In this document: in pieces, positions 1 through 11,017 of the stretch
Position numbering within the stretch: position 1 is the stretch's first letter
Layout: each line of letters opens with the position of its first letter
Assembly: GCA_025200525.1 (NCBI GenBank)
Contig: CM045762.1
Location: forward strand, 109,156,734 to 109,220,733
DNA from: Camellia lanceoleosa
Taxonomy: Eukaryota > Streptophyta > Magnoliopsida > Ericales > Theaceae
Direction of reading: 5' to 3'
Length of the DNA stretch: 64,000 bases
Position numbers and translations under genes: made by a program
Notes under the pieces: model-generated
The model's database searches: none
Told to the model about the DNA's origin: nothing
What the model saw: the letters and a program-made list of their open reading frames with translations, nothing else

Positions 1-92
1 TCCCCTGAGGATGGTCTTCGCAAGGAGGCGGCAAGACATGATTTTGTTCGTATATCTCGTATGGAGGAGGTTTGTTTTCGTCAAAAGTCTAG

Positions 93-1193
93 GTGTTTGT
101 GGTTAAAGGAGGATCGAATACAAAATTCTTTCACCGAATGGCTAATGCTCATCGTAGGGTTAATCAGATTAGTAGGTTATGGGTGGATGGTCGGGAGTTG
201 CACACCCCTAGCGAGATTAAGGATGGGGTAGTCGGTTATTATCAGCATTTATTCCGGCCTCAAGAAGGGATTTGGCGGCCCGGATTAGAAGGTGTTCAGT
301 TTGCCACGATTCTGGCGGAGGATCGGGAGACTTTGGAGCGAGCCTTTACAGAGGATGAGGTGTTTGGAGCTTTGCGGGGTATGAGTGGGGATAAAGCCCC
401 AGGACCGGATGGTTTCACTATAGCTTTTTTCCAGCATTGTTGGAGTGTGATCAAGGGTGATATTATGGCAACTATGGCGGACTTTCTGGCATCTGGGCAT
501 TTTGAGAAAAGCTTCAACGCAACCTTTATGACTTTGATCCCGAAGAAAGGTGGGGCTGCTGATATTCGGGATTTTAGGCCTATCAGTTTGTTGGGGAGTG
601 TGTATAAGTTAGTTGCTAAAGTATTGGCAAATCGTTTACGAGGTGTGTTATCGACTGTGGTGTCCGAGTCTCAGAATGCGTTTGTTGGGGGGAGGCAGAT
701 TTTGGATGCCGTTCTGGTTGCCAATGAGTGTTTGGATTCTCGGATTCGCCAGGGGCGCCCTGGTTTGATTTGCAAATTGGATATTGAGAAGGCGTATGAT
801 AATGTTAATTGGGAGTTCCTCTTGTATGTTTTGGATCGTATGGGCTTCGGGGCGACTTGGTGTCAGTGGATTAAGTTTTGTATTTCGACTGTGCGGCTGT
901 CGGTGTTGGTTAATGGGACTCCGGCGGGTTTCTTTCCGACACATCGCGGCCTTCGGCAGGGGGATCCTTTGTCCCCTTTGCTTTTTATCTTAGTGATGGA
1001 GGCGTTGAGTAGATTGTTGGATAAAGCTGTTCGCGAAGGTTTTCTTGAAGGTTTTGTTGTGGGGACTCTAGCAGGGGGTCCTTTGGGGGTTTCGCATTTG
1101 TTATATGCGGATGACGCTTTGATCTTCGTGGTGCCGAGGTCTGCCAGAGTTGGATATTTGCGTTGTGTTTTGCTTTGTTTCGAGGTGGTTTAA
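93..1193 (+). pseudogene. LINE reverse transcriptase domain
   Basis: The 366-codon frame holds the canonical plant L1 RT blocks in order: [21 protein letters not shown] (fingers), [32 protein letters not shown] with the first catalytic Asp, [18 protein letters not shown], and [10 protein letters not shown] with the YADD catalytic pair around 1102-1131. This enzyme family copies element RNA into the nicked target site. The frame ends in the palm/thumb transition where plant L1 proteins normally continue, so the stop at 1191 is a lesion and not a natural end. The ATG at 93 is only the first Met after an upstream frameshift, not a true start. Confidence 0.92.
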
Positions 1194-1432
1194 GACGCCC
1201 GTGTTAACTGCGGAAGTCGGAGCTTATTCGATGGGAGCCGTTGCTCGAGTATTGGTTCTGGCTGCCGTTTTGGGGTGTAAGGTTTCGGTTTTGCGGTGTC
1301 CTATTTGGGATTACCTTTAGGGCTTCTTTTAAAGCTAAGAGGGTGGGATGGTGTTGTGGAGCAGGTGCAACGCCGGTTGGTCGGTTGGAAGTGCCAATAT
1401 CTCGAAAGGTGGACGTTTAACTTTGATTAAGA

Positions 1433-1843
1433 GTGTCTTTGAGTAGTATTCCACGTATTTTATGTCGGTCCATGTCATTCGGTTTGATGGCTCATCGGTT
1501 GGAAAAAGCTTGGCCGAGATTTTTGTGGGGAAGTGGCGGAGATGTCTTTAAGTATCATTTGGTTGATTGGGGTAAGGTCTGTCAACCAAGGCGGCTTGGA
1601 GGGTTGGGGGTTCGTCGGTTGGTGACGTTTAATCGAGCTTTGTTAGGGAAGTGGCTTTGGCGTTTTGCTTTGGAGCCTTACAGATTGTGGCGGCAGGTGG
1701 TGGCGTCTAAATATGGGCTGGGTCAGGGGGGTTGGGTTTACGTGCATCACTTGCACTTAGGGGTGTGGGTTATGGAGGGGCTTTTGTTTGGGAAGGGTGG
1801 AGTTTGGGAATGGGATGGGGTGGAGGGGGGGGGGGGGGAGTAG
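1433..1843 (+). pseudogene. LINE RT connection region
   Basis: The frame contains LEKAWPRFLWGSGG, then HLVDWGKVCQPRRLGGLGVR and FNRALLGKWLWRF, the well-known post-RT block of plant LINE ORF2 proteins. It is out of frame with the RT upstream and with the zinc-binding region downstream. The frame collapses at a run of about 15 G residues (1826-1840), probably a slippage mutation. An overlapping frame at 1788-2015 carries the continuation (VRFWKDLWCGE). Confidence 0.85.
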
Positions 1844-2011
1844 GGTGCGATTTTGGAAAGACTTGTGGTGTGGGGAGTTGGTGTTGGAGACCCGTTTCCC
1901 TTTGATTTTAATATCGCATTGGATCCAGATGCTTTCGCGTCCTATTTGGTGGTGGGGTGTGGTAGTTTGGGATATTCGATTCTGGCGGCTTCATGGTAGG
2001 AAGTTGGTCAG

Positions 2012-2659
2012 ATGATGGAGTTGTGGGGTTTTTTATATAGTTTGGGTACGGTTGGGGTGGGTTCCGATGTGTTGGTATGGACTAGGGTCGGGGCTAAGGG
2101 GCAGTTTACAGTTGCCTCTTTTTATCAGGGTTTGTTGGGAGCTGATGGTTGGGTCTTCCCTTGGAGAAGTGTTTGGGTTCCGGGAGTTCCGACTAAGGTT
2201 GCCTTTTTCATGTGGACGGTCGCTTTAGGTCGAAATCTTACTTTGGATAATTTGATGCGGCGGGGGCATATCCTCGTCAATCGGTGTTGTCTGTGCTGTG
2301 CGGATGCGGAGTCAGTGGATCATTTGTTCCTTCATTGCTCGGTGGCCTCGCGTTTGTGGAACTTTGTCTGTTCTCTCTTTGGACTTGCTTGGGTTCAGCC
2401 ACAAGGGGTGTTTGATTTCCTTTGGGCTTGGCGGGGGGTCCGTCTTGGCCGCCGCCGGCGGCGCGTTTGGTTATTGGTTCCGTTCTGTTTGATGTGGTTG
2501 ATTTGGTTGGAAAGGAATCGTCGTACCTTTTTAGATGTTTCTCACACAGTGTCTTGGTTACAAAGTCGTTTTCTATTCGTTTTGCATAGTTGGTTGGATG
2601 GGACTGTCGATCCGGATTTATTTGTGTTTTTAGATTTTCTAGATGGGGTGATTGGTTAG
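2012..2659 (+). pseudogene. LINE C-terminal RVT zinc-binding region
   Basis: This frame carries the reverse-transcriptase zinc-binding domain of plant L1 elements: WRSVWVPGVPTKVAFFMWT, then NLMRRGHILVNRCCLCC, ESVDHLFLHCSVASRLW. The Cys-Cys-His-Cys pattern (CCLCC...HLFLHC) is intact. It continues to WLIWLERNRRTF, typical of the ORF2 C-terminus, and stops at 2659, about 100 bp before the A-rich tail. That is the expected position, so this stop is probably the authentic ORF2 end. Confidence 0.9.
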
Positions 2660-2761
2660 TTCTGGTTTTTTCTGGTTTGCCTGCTGGGTGGCTTTATTGT
2701 ATTGGTTGCATCGTCTTGATGCTTTTTTAATAAAATTGCTTATTTATCAAAAAAAAAAAGT

Positions 2762-2823
2762 ACTGAAGTAATTACTCAATTTATCAACCAAAAAAAAAAA
2801 AGAGAAAACTGAAGTAATTACTC
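2762..2823. mobile_element. Tail-only retroposed insertion with 16-bp duplication
   Basis: The 16-mer ACTGAAGTAATTACTC occurs at 2762-2777 and again at 2808-2823. Between them is a 30-bp segment, AATTTATCAACC followed by an A-run and AGAGAAA, resembling the 3' end of the LINE just upstream (CTTATTTATC plus A-run). This looks like a LINE-machinery insertion that kept only the last dozen bases and the poly(A). Confidence 0.55.
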
Positions 2824-3284
2824 TACTGGGGCTACGTGGAGATAAAGTAGGGGTGGATATGGGCCCAGCTTAGGCAGGGCTTGAATTATATGCTAAGGCA
2901 TGGTATGTTGTCCCCAATTGGTTCTGGCCCAATGTCAGACCTAAGCTTATATTATTTTATAAGGTTTAAGTTGCGCCTGAGCTTTGTTTTGTCAGCCCAT
3001 AGTAAAATTCAAATAAATAATTTACATTAAAATTCTGAAGTTACCATTGTGCCTTATGCTCAAGTCTTTATTTATAATGTGGGGTTAAAGGGTTCAATTC
3101 TTGCAATGATCTCAACATGTTTAGGTGCTTAATGATCTGGTCTATCTATATAAAATAATATACGTGGACTAATAGAATTGTTTGGTCCAGGTTTTAACTT
3201 TAGGGAGACTTACGTATAGGGCTGAGTAGGTGGACTTATTGTTCAATAGGTCATGTGAGAATTAATGGTGTTTTCAGCAAACAC
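2824..3284. other. Unassigned intergenic DNA
   Basis: No coding potential. The segment is AT-rich, with a GGGCCCAGCTTAGGC stretch near 2860. A similar wording (GGGCTAAGCC) appears at about 4296, so both may be ends of an old DNA element, but I cannot align a convincing inverted repeat. Confidence 0.3.
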
Positions 3285-4140
3285 TATTAAAAAATGTCAC
3301 TAATTGTTAATTTTCAGCGACAATTTGAAAATTTTATCACAAAAAATGTCACTAACTATAAGTTTTAGCGACCTTTTAAAAAAGTCGTTGCAAAAAAAGT
3401 CACTAATTTTCAACTTTCAGCGATAGTTTGAAAAATTCGTCACAAAAAAACTTCACTAATTGTAAGTTTTAGAGACAATCTATGAAGCACGGGGTGCGGG
3501 TACGGATATGATACGGATACGGATATGCCGATACGACAAATTCTTAAAAAAGTAGGGTATAGGTGCGTCTAGGGTTCAATTTTTTTTTTAATTTGTTTTT
3601 TTAAAAAAATTTATAGCTAAACATCCAACATACAAATCAAAATTTTAATATCAAAATTAAAAAGAGAACAACTTGTTCTTTCTTTTTCTTTTTTGATTGT
3701 CTAAAACAGGATGTAAAAGAAAGCAAAACCATGACTCATGGGTAAAGGGTGTTGGAAATAAATTACTTGATATTTTCAAAATTGAGCGAAGAATAATAAA
3801 GGCTGCAATAAATTCCAGCAGCTACAAAAAAAAAAAAAAAAAAAAAAAATTCACCTCGCCGTACTGGTGTCGTACTCACAACATACCCAAATGTATTTGT
3901 CATACCCAGCATGTATTCGGCATACCCGGTATGCGTACCGCCTTACCGGTACACGTACCCATACCCGGTACTCGTATAATACCATTTTTGGAGTACCCGT
4001 GCTTCATAGGCGACAATTTATAAAAGTTGTGACAAAAAAAAAAGGTCACCTAATTGTTAATTTTTAACGACATGCAAAAAATGTCATAAAAAATTAGTTT
4101 TAGCAACAATTTTATTAGGACTTATTTTCAATAGGACTTG
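3285..4140. mobile_element. DNA-transposon-like subterminal repeats, split by a hAT element
   Basis: Short words of the type GTCACTAATTGTTAA and TCAGCGACAATTTG alternate from about 3285 to 3479 and resume at 4010 to about 4120 after a nested insertion. Dense alternating GTCACTAA and GCGACAATT words in both orientations resemble the subterminal repeats of plant CACTA-type elements. I cannot define termini or a target duplication, so the family is tentative. Confidence 0.4.
3480..4009. mobile_element. Nonautonomous hAT-type element (CTATGAAGCAC family), 530 bp
   Basis: The termini are CTATGAAGCACGGG and CCCGTGCTTCATAG, perfect inverse complements, followed inwards by TACGG/ACCGG repeats on both sides. 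Flanks are GAGACAAT (3472-3479) and GCGACAAT (4010-4017), an 8-bp target duplication with one mismatch, which fits the hAT superfamily. The interior is noncoding, with an A-run at about 3827-3849. A second copy with a perfect 8-bp duplication is at 17198-18034. Confidence 0.82.
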
Positions 4141-4674
4141 CAACTATTAGGACCTATTGGTAGTTTATCCTTAACTTTAAGTGCTTATTGCAAGCTCGGC
4201 CTGAGAAAAAATTCATGCCTTAAAACTTAGTCCAACCCAAATCTACGTGCCTAAACAAAAGTTCCAATCCCTATACTAATGGGTGGGTTTGATTGGGCTA
4301 AGCCATAGGGATGGATCCAGAATTCTAACTCTGGAGCATATGCAACACCTGAGCCTAATTGAGAAAATTCACTGATAACGTTTAAAGTAGAATATCAAGT
4401 TCTAACAACACAAAGAAGTAAACAATGTTACCATTAAGTAGACGTCCCATGTCAACGTAGTTAGTGTAGAGGGTCAGAAATTAAATCCCAAACTAAGTAT
4501 GGACTCAAGCACTAAGATTGCCTTGAGAAGGCGACCAGGGATAAGAGAGGACCGTGGGCCAACAAGTGGGCCAAGGTAGGTTCGACCCACCAAGGCTCCA
4601 GATGGACTCAGCGAGGAAAAATGCCCAAGTGAAGTTGCAGAGGCAACACCTGCAGCGGTGAAGTTGCCGAGGGG

Positions 4675-4990
4675 ACATGTGCAGCGGCAGAGTTGTTGAG
4701 GCACTTTGTCTCAGCGCCGCCATTCCTATTAACTTCGGTTCCCCCGCCATTGGAAGTTGCTAAGGGGACATGTGCAGCGGCAGAGTTGCTGAGGCACTTT
4801 GTCTTAACGCCGCCATTCCTATTAACTTTGGTTCTGCCGCCACTGAAAGTTACCGAGGGAACATGTGCAACGGCAGAGTTGCTGAGGCACTTTGTCTCAG
4901 CGCCGCTAGTCCGAGTATCATCGGCTCTGCCGCCATTCCAAGTAACGTTGGTGTCACGATCATCTGGAGTTGCCGAGGGAAAGAGAAAAC
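4675..4990 (+). repeat. 93-bp tandem repeat within the LTR
   Basis: Units begin ACATGTGCAGCGGCAGAGTT at 4675, 4768 and 4861, an exact 93-bp period, with a decayed fourth unit. The 3' LTR has the same array at 18335, 18428 and 18521, so the array predates insertion. Its place in U3 is where enhancer repeats commonly sit. Confidence 0.8.
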
Positions 4991-5731
4991 CGAGGCAACT
5001 AAGTTGCTGAGGCAATACTTACAACGCCCAAGTTGTGGAGGCATTCTGTCGGTGCCGCCATCTCTAATATCTTCAGTCATGCCGCCTGAACTTGTCGCGG
5101 GAAACGACTACCGTAGCAACTAAGTTGCAGAGGGAATACCCTGCCAAGGTAATAGTAGCCTTTGATAGAGGCTTCCCTTTGCAAGTAGGGGCTAATGTCT
5201 GGCGCTGATAGCAGGCCTCGAGGTATTACCGACCTAGGGTTGATAGCAGGCCCCCCCAATTCATTTAACTTGGCACTGATAGCAGGCCCCAAGACTTACT
5301 GGTTGGAGCTGATAGCAGGTTTAGAAAGTACCAATTTACCGCGGCAACCCCGCGAAGATGGGAGCAGGGTAGCCTGAGCATAAGGGACTTCCTTTCCTTT
5401 ACCCAGGTCATGGACCTGCCTTGGTTGCACAGGTAGGATTAAGGAAGCTCCCTTGGGCTTGGTACTAAGGCACAGCATGGTTGATAGCAGGCTTAGCTGT
5501 GGCCTTCGCCTTGGGAAGCTGGGGAGTTTGTGGTTAGGTGGCTAAGGGTGGAGGGTTCGCTGAGGTGAGCACGAACATAGTCGATAGCAGACTAATGGAG
5601 TCCTGAGAATGCGTGTACTGGCCAAGTAGAACTGAGAAAGCAAGTGCAACGGCGAGGTTTACTGCTGCAAGTGCACTTGCTGAGGTTCAAGCTGAGAAGG
5701 CAAGTGCAGAGGCAAACACTCCCGCCGCAAC

Positions 5732-6520
5732 CAATGTTTTCAAAACCGGACCGGTGAGCGAACCGGAAAAGGAACCGGGTGGACAGGTCATCGGTTTAAC
5801 CGTCGGGTCAAAGCGGTCGAAACGTGACGTCATAATTAATATTATATAATTAAAAAATATAACTATAAATTATAAATAAATAAAAATATATATAAATAAT
5901 CAAATAAAAATAAAAATTGTTGCATAGTATTTATTAATAATATTTAATCAAGTCATAATTGATAAAAAAAAGTCACTTATTTTAAAGAAATTAAAATTTT
6001 GAAACATTCCCTCCAAATAAATTGATTGAATGCTAGATTTAATTTTGGAGGGAAATGAAATTTTTAACTCTCCCTCAAATCAATATGTTTCAAATAATTT
6101 GATTGAATCCCACATAGAATTTTGTACATTCTTTTTGAAAAATCTTTTCTTATAAATAGGAATAGACTTTCATAATCTTCTCAAGCTTTCAATGAGACTC
6201 TTCCTTATGAGAGGAGACTCTTGAAATAAGAATTTTTAGTCAAAATTTTGAAATATATTTATATATATATATATATAAATATATAAGAAAGAAAGAAAGA
6301 AAGAAAATTAAAAAAAAAAAGAAGGTAAAACCGAAAAAAAAAAAAGAGACTGGTCCGAACCTCTCGACCCGGTTTGGTTCACCGGTTCTGCTGGTTCGAC
6401 CATTGGGTCACCGGTTTTCTCCGGTTTTGGCCCCACTTCGGGTTTAGGGGGTTGACCGGACCGGAATGAGGCCCGGTTCCCGGTCCGATCGGCCGGTCCG
6501 GTCCGGGTTTGAAAACATTG
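5732..6520. mobile_element. Nonautonomous hAT-type element in the 5' LTR, 789 bp
   Basis: Termini are CAATGTTTTCAAAACCGG and its near inverse complement CCGGGTTTGAAAACATTG. The flanking 8-bp duplication GCCGCAAC is perfect (5724-5731 and 6521-6528). The 3' LTR carries the uninterrupted empty site near 19388-19400, which proves the insertion. Subterminal CCGGTC/GACCGG words are dense at both ends; the middle is AT-rich with a TA run near 6258 and a GAAA run near 6288. No coding capacity. Confidence 0.92.
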
Positions 6521-6711
6521 GCCGCAACTACACTTGCCGAGGCTCAAAAAAGGTAGTTGCGGAGGTAAATAGATAGTACACAGTACATGCAGAGGGACAC
6601 GTGGCACCTTCAGCCTGGTGGCTCAAGGCAGAATATTTCATGTGATCCCCTGGGACACATGGCTTCTTTGTATTTGGCCACCTGGTGTCTTCTTGGTACC
6701 AATAAAAAGCC

Positions 6712-6719
6712 TATAAATA
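6712..6719 (+). promoter_or_regulatory. LTR TATA box
   Basis: TATAAATA in the context AAAAAGCCTATAAATATGACC, about 240 bp before the LTR end, with CCAAT 15-20 bp upstream. The 3' LTR keeps the same box at 19580-19587. It is the likely RNA polymerase II promoter of the element. Confidence 0.7.
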
Positions 6720-6957
6720 TGACCCATTTCCCAAGGTTCAGAGGAGGAATTTTGGGGATTTGGAGGAGATGTTGCCCAATTTTGTACTGCCACACACTTT
6801 TTCTTGAGCCACTTGCTTCACCCTCACCCAGCTACACACTCTCTAATTCCTAGATAGTTGTTGTTGTTCATTCTTAAGCCACTTCCATCATTAGTGGACA
6901 ATTAGTATAGTTTTGCCTCTTTAATCACTCCTCTAATCTTGAACCCCTCTACATTTC

Positions 6958-6975
6958 TGGTGACTCTGCTGGGGA
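6958..6975 (+). other. Retrotransposon primer-binding site
   Basis: TGGTGACTCTGCTGGGGA begins four bases after the 5' LTR. It resembles the complement of a plant tRNA-Arg 3' end with about three mismatches; the tRNA identity is from memory and tentative. Confidence 0.65.
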
Positions 6976-6988
6976 GGCTGCTTTGTTG

Positions 6989-8595
6989 ATGGTTCACACC
7001 CGCAGTGGCTTACATACTTCACTGGAAAAGATGGTTGAGGAAGAAGTTCAACAACCCCCACGGTAGCAAGGCTCTTCCAATGGCGTGTGCGGAAGACCAC
7101 GACCATAGTATCGTGGTTGAGGCAATTCAGTCACTACAGGATACGCAGAGGGAGATCTTGGCAGCTTTGCAAACTCTTATTGAGGCCATTGTGGCCATGG
7201 CTGCTAAACCAGTTCCAGTGCAAGCACCCCCACTTGTAGCAGTCCCAAATCCAGTGCCTAACTGGTTCCTTGAGGTTCGGGCTCCGATCCAGGTGCCTTT
7301 GGTGGTACCTCAGGTGAACAGTACGGCTGTCGGTTTAGCTACCCAGGAGCAGACTGGACCATTCCAACCCACTCACTTTGTTACTCTAGCCGATGTACAA
7401 GCTATGCTCGAGCAAGAGCGCAGCAATAAACAACTACCATCTCTCCCAGGCCCAGATGTGAAGCCCCCATACTCTCAAGAGATATTGACCATGCCCTACC
7501 CAACTGGGTATACATTGCCCAAGTTTATTAAGTTTGATAGAAAACAAGGCAATGCTAGAGAACACGTGGTCAGGTTTATTGAAACTCTTGGTATCCATGG
7601 CAGTGACCACTCTCTGCGCCTTCGGGAGTTCTTCAAATCATTTACTGAAGAGCTTACAGTTGGTATGTGAACTTGGCTCCCAACTCGATCAAGAGTTAGG
7701 AGGAAATGGTGAACAACTTCCACACGAAGTTTTTCCAAGTCCAGGAGAAAGTGACAACCCTCACACTTGGGCGAGACGTCCAAAAGAAGGCGAAGATATA
7801 CCGGACTATGTTAAGCGGTTCCAAGACAAGGCTATTGACTGTCATGAACCAGTGGATGAAGCTCACTTAGTCAGCATATGTATGGAGGGTGCCATACGCG
7901 ACTACAAGATTTTCTTGGTGAACCATAATCTGCCTACCTTTTCTGCCTTGATTGAGGTAGCTAGAAATCTCAGTACCACTGGTCCTTTACATAGATCTCG
8001 TGACAGCCACCGCTATTCCTGCAGTAGTAAAGTTTCTGCGGTAACCTCCACAGGAGGGAGTCGCTCACAAGCAAAGGCTTCGTCCTCTCGAAAGAGGAAG
8101 AGTTATGAAGACAGGAATCCGTATCCTTGTAGCCTTGAGAATGTTAAGGCCTTGGTTAAAGAATGGGTCGCTGATGGTGAATTTACTTTACCTCCGGTTG
8201 ATGTTACTCCAACCAAGAAGGACAAAGAAAGCCCAGATTACTGTGTTTATCACAGAACCACCAGACACCCTACCAGGGACTGTTGGACGTTAAAAAATAT
8301 CTTCGAAAAGAAAGTTGCTGCGAACGAGCTGAAGTTCAAAGACACCGGTAATCATGACGTACGGAAGGACCCTTATCCTAACCACAAAGAAAAGGGGAAG
8401 AATGTACACATGATTGGCTATCTTGGGCCTGTGCACGATCAAGTGCACATGGTGTCTTACTATGATGAGTTAGAAGAAATTGCAACTGGCCAGCTCCTTG
8501 AAATAGCATTTGCCGAGGCGAAATTCGCAGAGGATACGCTCAAGCCTTGCAAAATTCTGTTAAGTTTCGCACCTTCTTTGACCAATTGGGGCTGA
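6989..8595 (+). pseudogene. gag: Tat-type Gag polyprotein, frameshifted
   Basis: The likely start is the ATG at 6989, giving MVHTRSG, the usual opening of plant Ty3/gypsy Gag. A stop or frameshift follows near 7064, and the frame continues from 7005 to 7670 and then in a second frame to 8595. Visible parts are a coiled region with VEAIQSLQDTQREILAALQ, a Pro/Val-rich linker, the core beginning FIKFDRKQGNAREHVVRF, and a retrotransposon-gag segment around 7790-7970 (DYVKRFQDKAIDC). A zinc-knuckle-like CVYHRTTRHPTRDC lies at about 8241-8282. Gag packages element RNA in virus-like particles. At least two frameshifts make it nonfunctional. Confidence 0.85.
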
Positions 8596-9197
8596 GCCAA
8601 GCCGCCAGGATGGAAGCAACAAAGGCTCTCATCAGCATCTCTGAAGTGCACCATGCTGAAGTTGCTAAGGCCAAGGAATATGTGCCTCGGCACATCCAGG
8701 AAGATTATGGGGCCATTACCTTTTCAGAGGTAGACAGAGTATACTCATTTCCCCATAACTGCCCTCTTTCCGTCACAGCCTATATCAATGATGTGGAGTT
8801 CAAGCGTGCTTTCCTCGATGGTGGGGCCTCCATAAACATCATTACTGCTGACACCTTCGCAAAGGCTGGCATCCCGGGGTCTAGAATGGTTCGCCAACCC
8901 ATTACTGTAACCGGTTTTGGTGGTGAGAAAAAGGTCACTAAGGGCCATGTTGTAGTGGACTTGGCAGTTGGTGAGATTCGTTCCGCAACTAAATTCCATG
9001 TGATTGAAGCAGATACAAACTACCACATGATACTTGGCAGAGCCTGGATGCACCGATATGGGGCTATACCGTCCAGCTATCACCAATGTGTGAAGGCAAA
9101 GTGGGGAAAGCGCACAATTACCATAAACGCGTTTGAAAAGCCATTCAGAGTGGAAGAGGCACACTATTCGGATGTCGTTTTCTTTACTAAGTTGTGA
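8547..9197 (+). pseudogene. Retropepsin-like aspartic protease domain
   Basis: The frame overlaps the end of gag in a different phase. It contains the N-terminal strand CPLSVTAYINDVEFKRAFLDGGASINII, where the catalytic Asp is kept but the following Thr/Ser is Gly (DGGAS instead of DTGAS or DSGAS), then TGFGGE (flap region) and HMILGRAWMHRYGA, the typical second half of Tat-type proteases. The enzyme would release Gag and Pol products. The Gly substitution in the active-site triad and the neighbouring stops suggest no activity. Confidence 0.85.
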
Positions 9198-9499
9198 ACA
9201 GATGAAGCTCCAAGGACAGGTAAAATGGCAGGGGTAAAATTGCCGAAGTGGGAAGACATTCGAGATGCAGAGACTGCTCTAGAAAGCAGTGGACAGAAAA
9301 GGAGCAGCAAATCCACAAGCCCTCCGCCCAAGATTGTTAAGGTGTGCGAGGGCGGCAAGACAGTCTGCTACCTATGATGGTCTTGGGGGCCAAACTTCAT
9401 ACCCTGGGAGGATGGCCTCGAGACAAATAAATGTGACGGAAGTGAGTCCTAAGAAGGATTGGTGGAGACGCCTAAGCCCGCCCCCGAATGCATGCAAGA

Positions 9500-10990
9500 T
9501 AGGCCCAACTTGCTGAGGTTAACCTCAGTGACTTACCTGGACAGAGCAAGCCGGTGTTTGTTAGTGATACAATAGCTCCAGCAGCTAAGGCAGAATTGAT
9601 AACACTACTAAAGCAACATAGTGACGTCTTTGCTTGGACATACGATGATATGCCTGGTCTTGACCCATCCCTCGTCACCCATCATCTGGACACTTTTCCT
9701 AACTCTAAACCGATCAAGCAGCACGCTTGAAAGTATCTCCCTGATCTTGAAGCAAAGATTAAAGAAGAGGTAGAAAAGTTGCAGAGGGCTAAGTTCATTG
9801 AGCCTATACAATACTTAACTTGGCTAGCAAATATTGTTCCTGTGTAGAAGAACGGTCAGATCAGGGTCTGCGTAGACTTTTGCGACCTGAATAAGGCTTG
9901 CCCGAAAGATGAGTTTCCATTGCCCTATGTTGATACGCTTGTTGATTCAACTGCGGGCCATCAGATGTTCTTCTTCATGGATGGGTTTAGTGGTTATAAC
10001 CAGATCAAAATCGCACCAGAAGATGCAGAAAAGGCGGTTTCCAGGACATTCTTGGGAAATTTTTTCTATACGGTGATGCCCTTCAGTTTGAAAAACGCGG
10101 GGGCAACCTACCAACGGGCTATGATTGCAGTATTCCACGACATGTTACATCATGAAGTGGAAGTATATGTAGATGATCTGGTGGTCAAGTCTACTAAGGC
10201 AAACTGCCACCTCTGCGACTTGGAAAAGGTTTTTTAGCGCTGCCGCCAATTCTGCCTCAAGATGAACCCTCTCAAGTGTGCCTTTGGAGTTACTGTTGGC
10301 AAGCTCCTTGGCTTCCTTGTACACTAACGGGGGATCGAAGTAGATGGGGATAAGGTCAAATCAATCATGGAGATGCCACCGCCACACTCTCAAAAGGCTT
10401 TGAAGAAATTCCTAGGCAAGGTGTCATACCTTAGATGGTTTATTCCAGCCCTTGTTGAGATAACCTTTCCCTTTGGGACACTGCTGAAAGGGAATCACAA
10501 GTTTGAATAGTTGTAAGAACACCAATGGGCATTTGATACGGTGAAGAAAGCACTTACCTCACCACTTACAATGATTGCCCCACAGCCTAAAAAACCTCTG
10601 CTACTGTACTTGATCTCTACTCCTCGGTCTATTGGAGCCCTACTTGTCCAAGACATAGATGGAATTGAGAAACCAGTCTATTACATTAGTCGCAAAGTCA
10701 ATGGTGCCGAGTTGCAGTATACTCCAATTGAGAGGCATTGTTTAGCCTTAATCTTCACAATGCAGAAGTTGCGCCATTACTTCTTGGCACACCCGATCCA
10801 GGTTGTGACCCGGAGTGATCTAGTCCGCTACTTGCTGAGCAAGCACGCTCTGACTGGGAGAATGGCAAGATGGCTCTTGGCTCTGGCGGAATATGATATC
10901 GTTTATGTTACTCCTAAGGCTATTAAGAGCCAAGCACTCGCAGACCTATTGGCACAGTTCCCATCTGGTGTACATGAACCTGCAGAGGTA
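9500..10990 (+). pseudogene. pol: Ty3/gypsy reverse transcriptase and RNase H
   Basis: RT motifs run from FAWTYDDMPG (about 9630) through KFIEPIQYLTWLANIV, DFCDLNKACPKDEFPLPY, FMDGFSGYNQI (first catalytic Asp) and YVDDLVVKST (YVDD box near 10165-10180) to RGIEVDGDKV. RNase H follows from about 10590 (LLYLISTPRSIGALLVQ, YTPIERHCLALIF, DLVRYLLSK). In-frame stops sit at 9728 (TGA), 9843 (TAG), 10235 (TAG), 10325 (TAA), 10508 (TAG) and 10514 (TAA), several consistent with C-to-T or G-to-A changes. The enzyme would make element cDNA; this copy cannot. Confidence 0.93.
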
Positions 10991-11017
10991 CCTCTACCAG
11001 GTGAGTTCCATGTCTCA

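Larger units (their letters stand above)
1..2759 (+). mobile_element. L1-type LINE, 3' part, degenerate
   Basis: A non-LTR retrotransposon entering from the left edge; any endonuclease domain would lie upstream of the window. The order is reverse transcriptase (about 93-1193), a thumb/connection region (about 1325-1850), the RVT zinc-binding region (2012-2659), a short 3' UTR and an A-rich end (AATAAAA near 2729, A-run 2749-2759). Before position 93 the reading frame already shows LINE-like residues ending in CLWLKE, so a frameshift lies near 108. Further frameshifts or stops occur near 1191, 1318, 1431, 1840 and 2010, so the copy is dead. A G-run at 1826-1840 marks one break. The insertion's own target duplication cannot be seen because its 5' end is outside. 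Confidence 0.93.
4465..6953 (+). repeat. 5' LTR (2,489 bp, includes a 789-bp insertion)
   Basis: Starts TGTAGAGGG and ends CCTCTACA. Removing the hAT-type insertion at 5732-6520 and one copy of its 8-bp duplication leaves about 1,692 bp, matching the 1,717-bp 3' LTR. It contains a 93-bp tandem repeat (units starting 4675, 4768, 4861), several TGATAGCAGGC repeats (about 5206-5320), and a promoter region with a TATA box at 6712. Confidence 0.93.

Noticed and set aside
3697..4067. Open frames in the 530-bp hAT element
   Set aside because: They run through an A-homopolymer and the terminal TACCC repeats; the element is nonautonomous.
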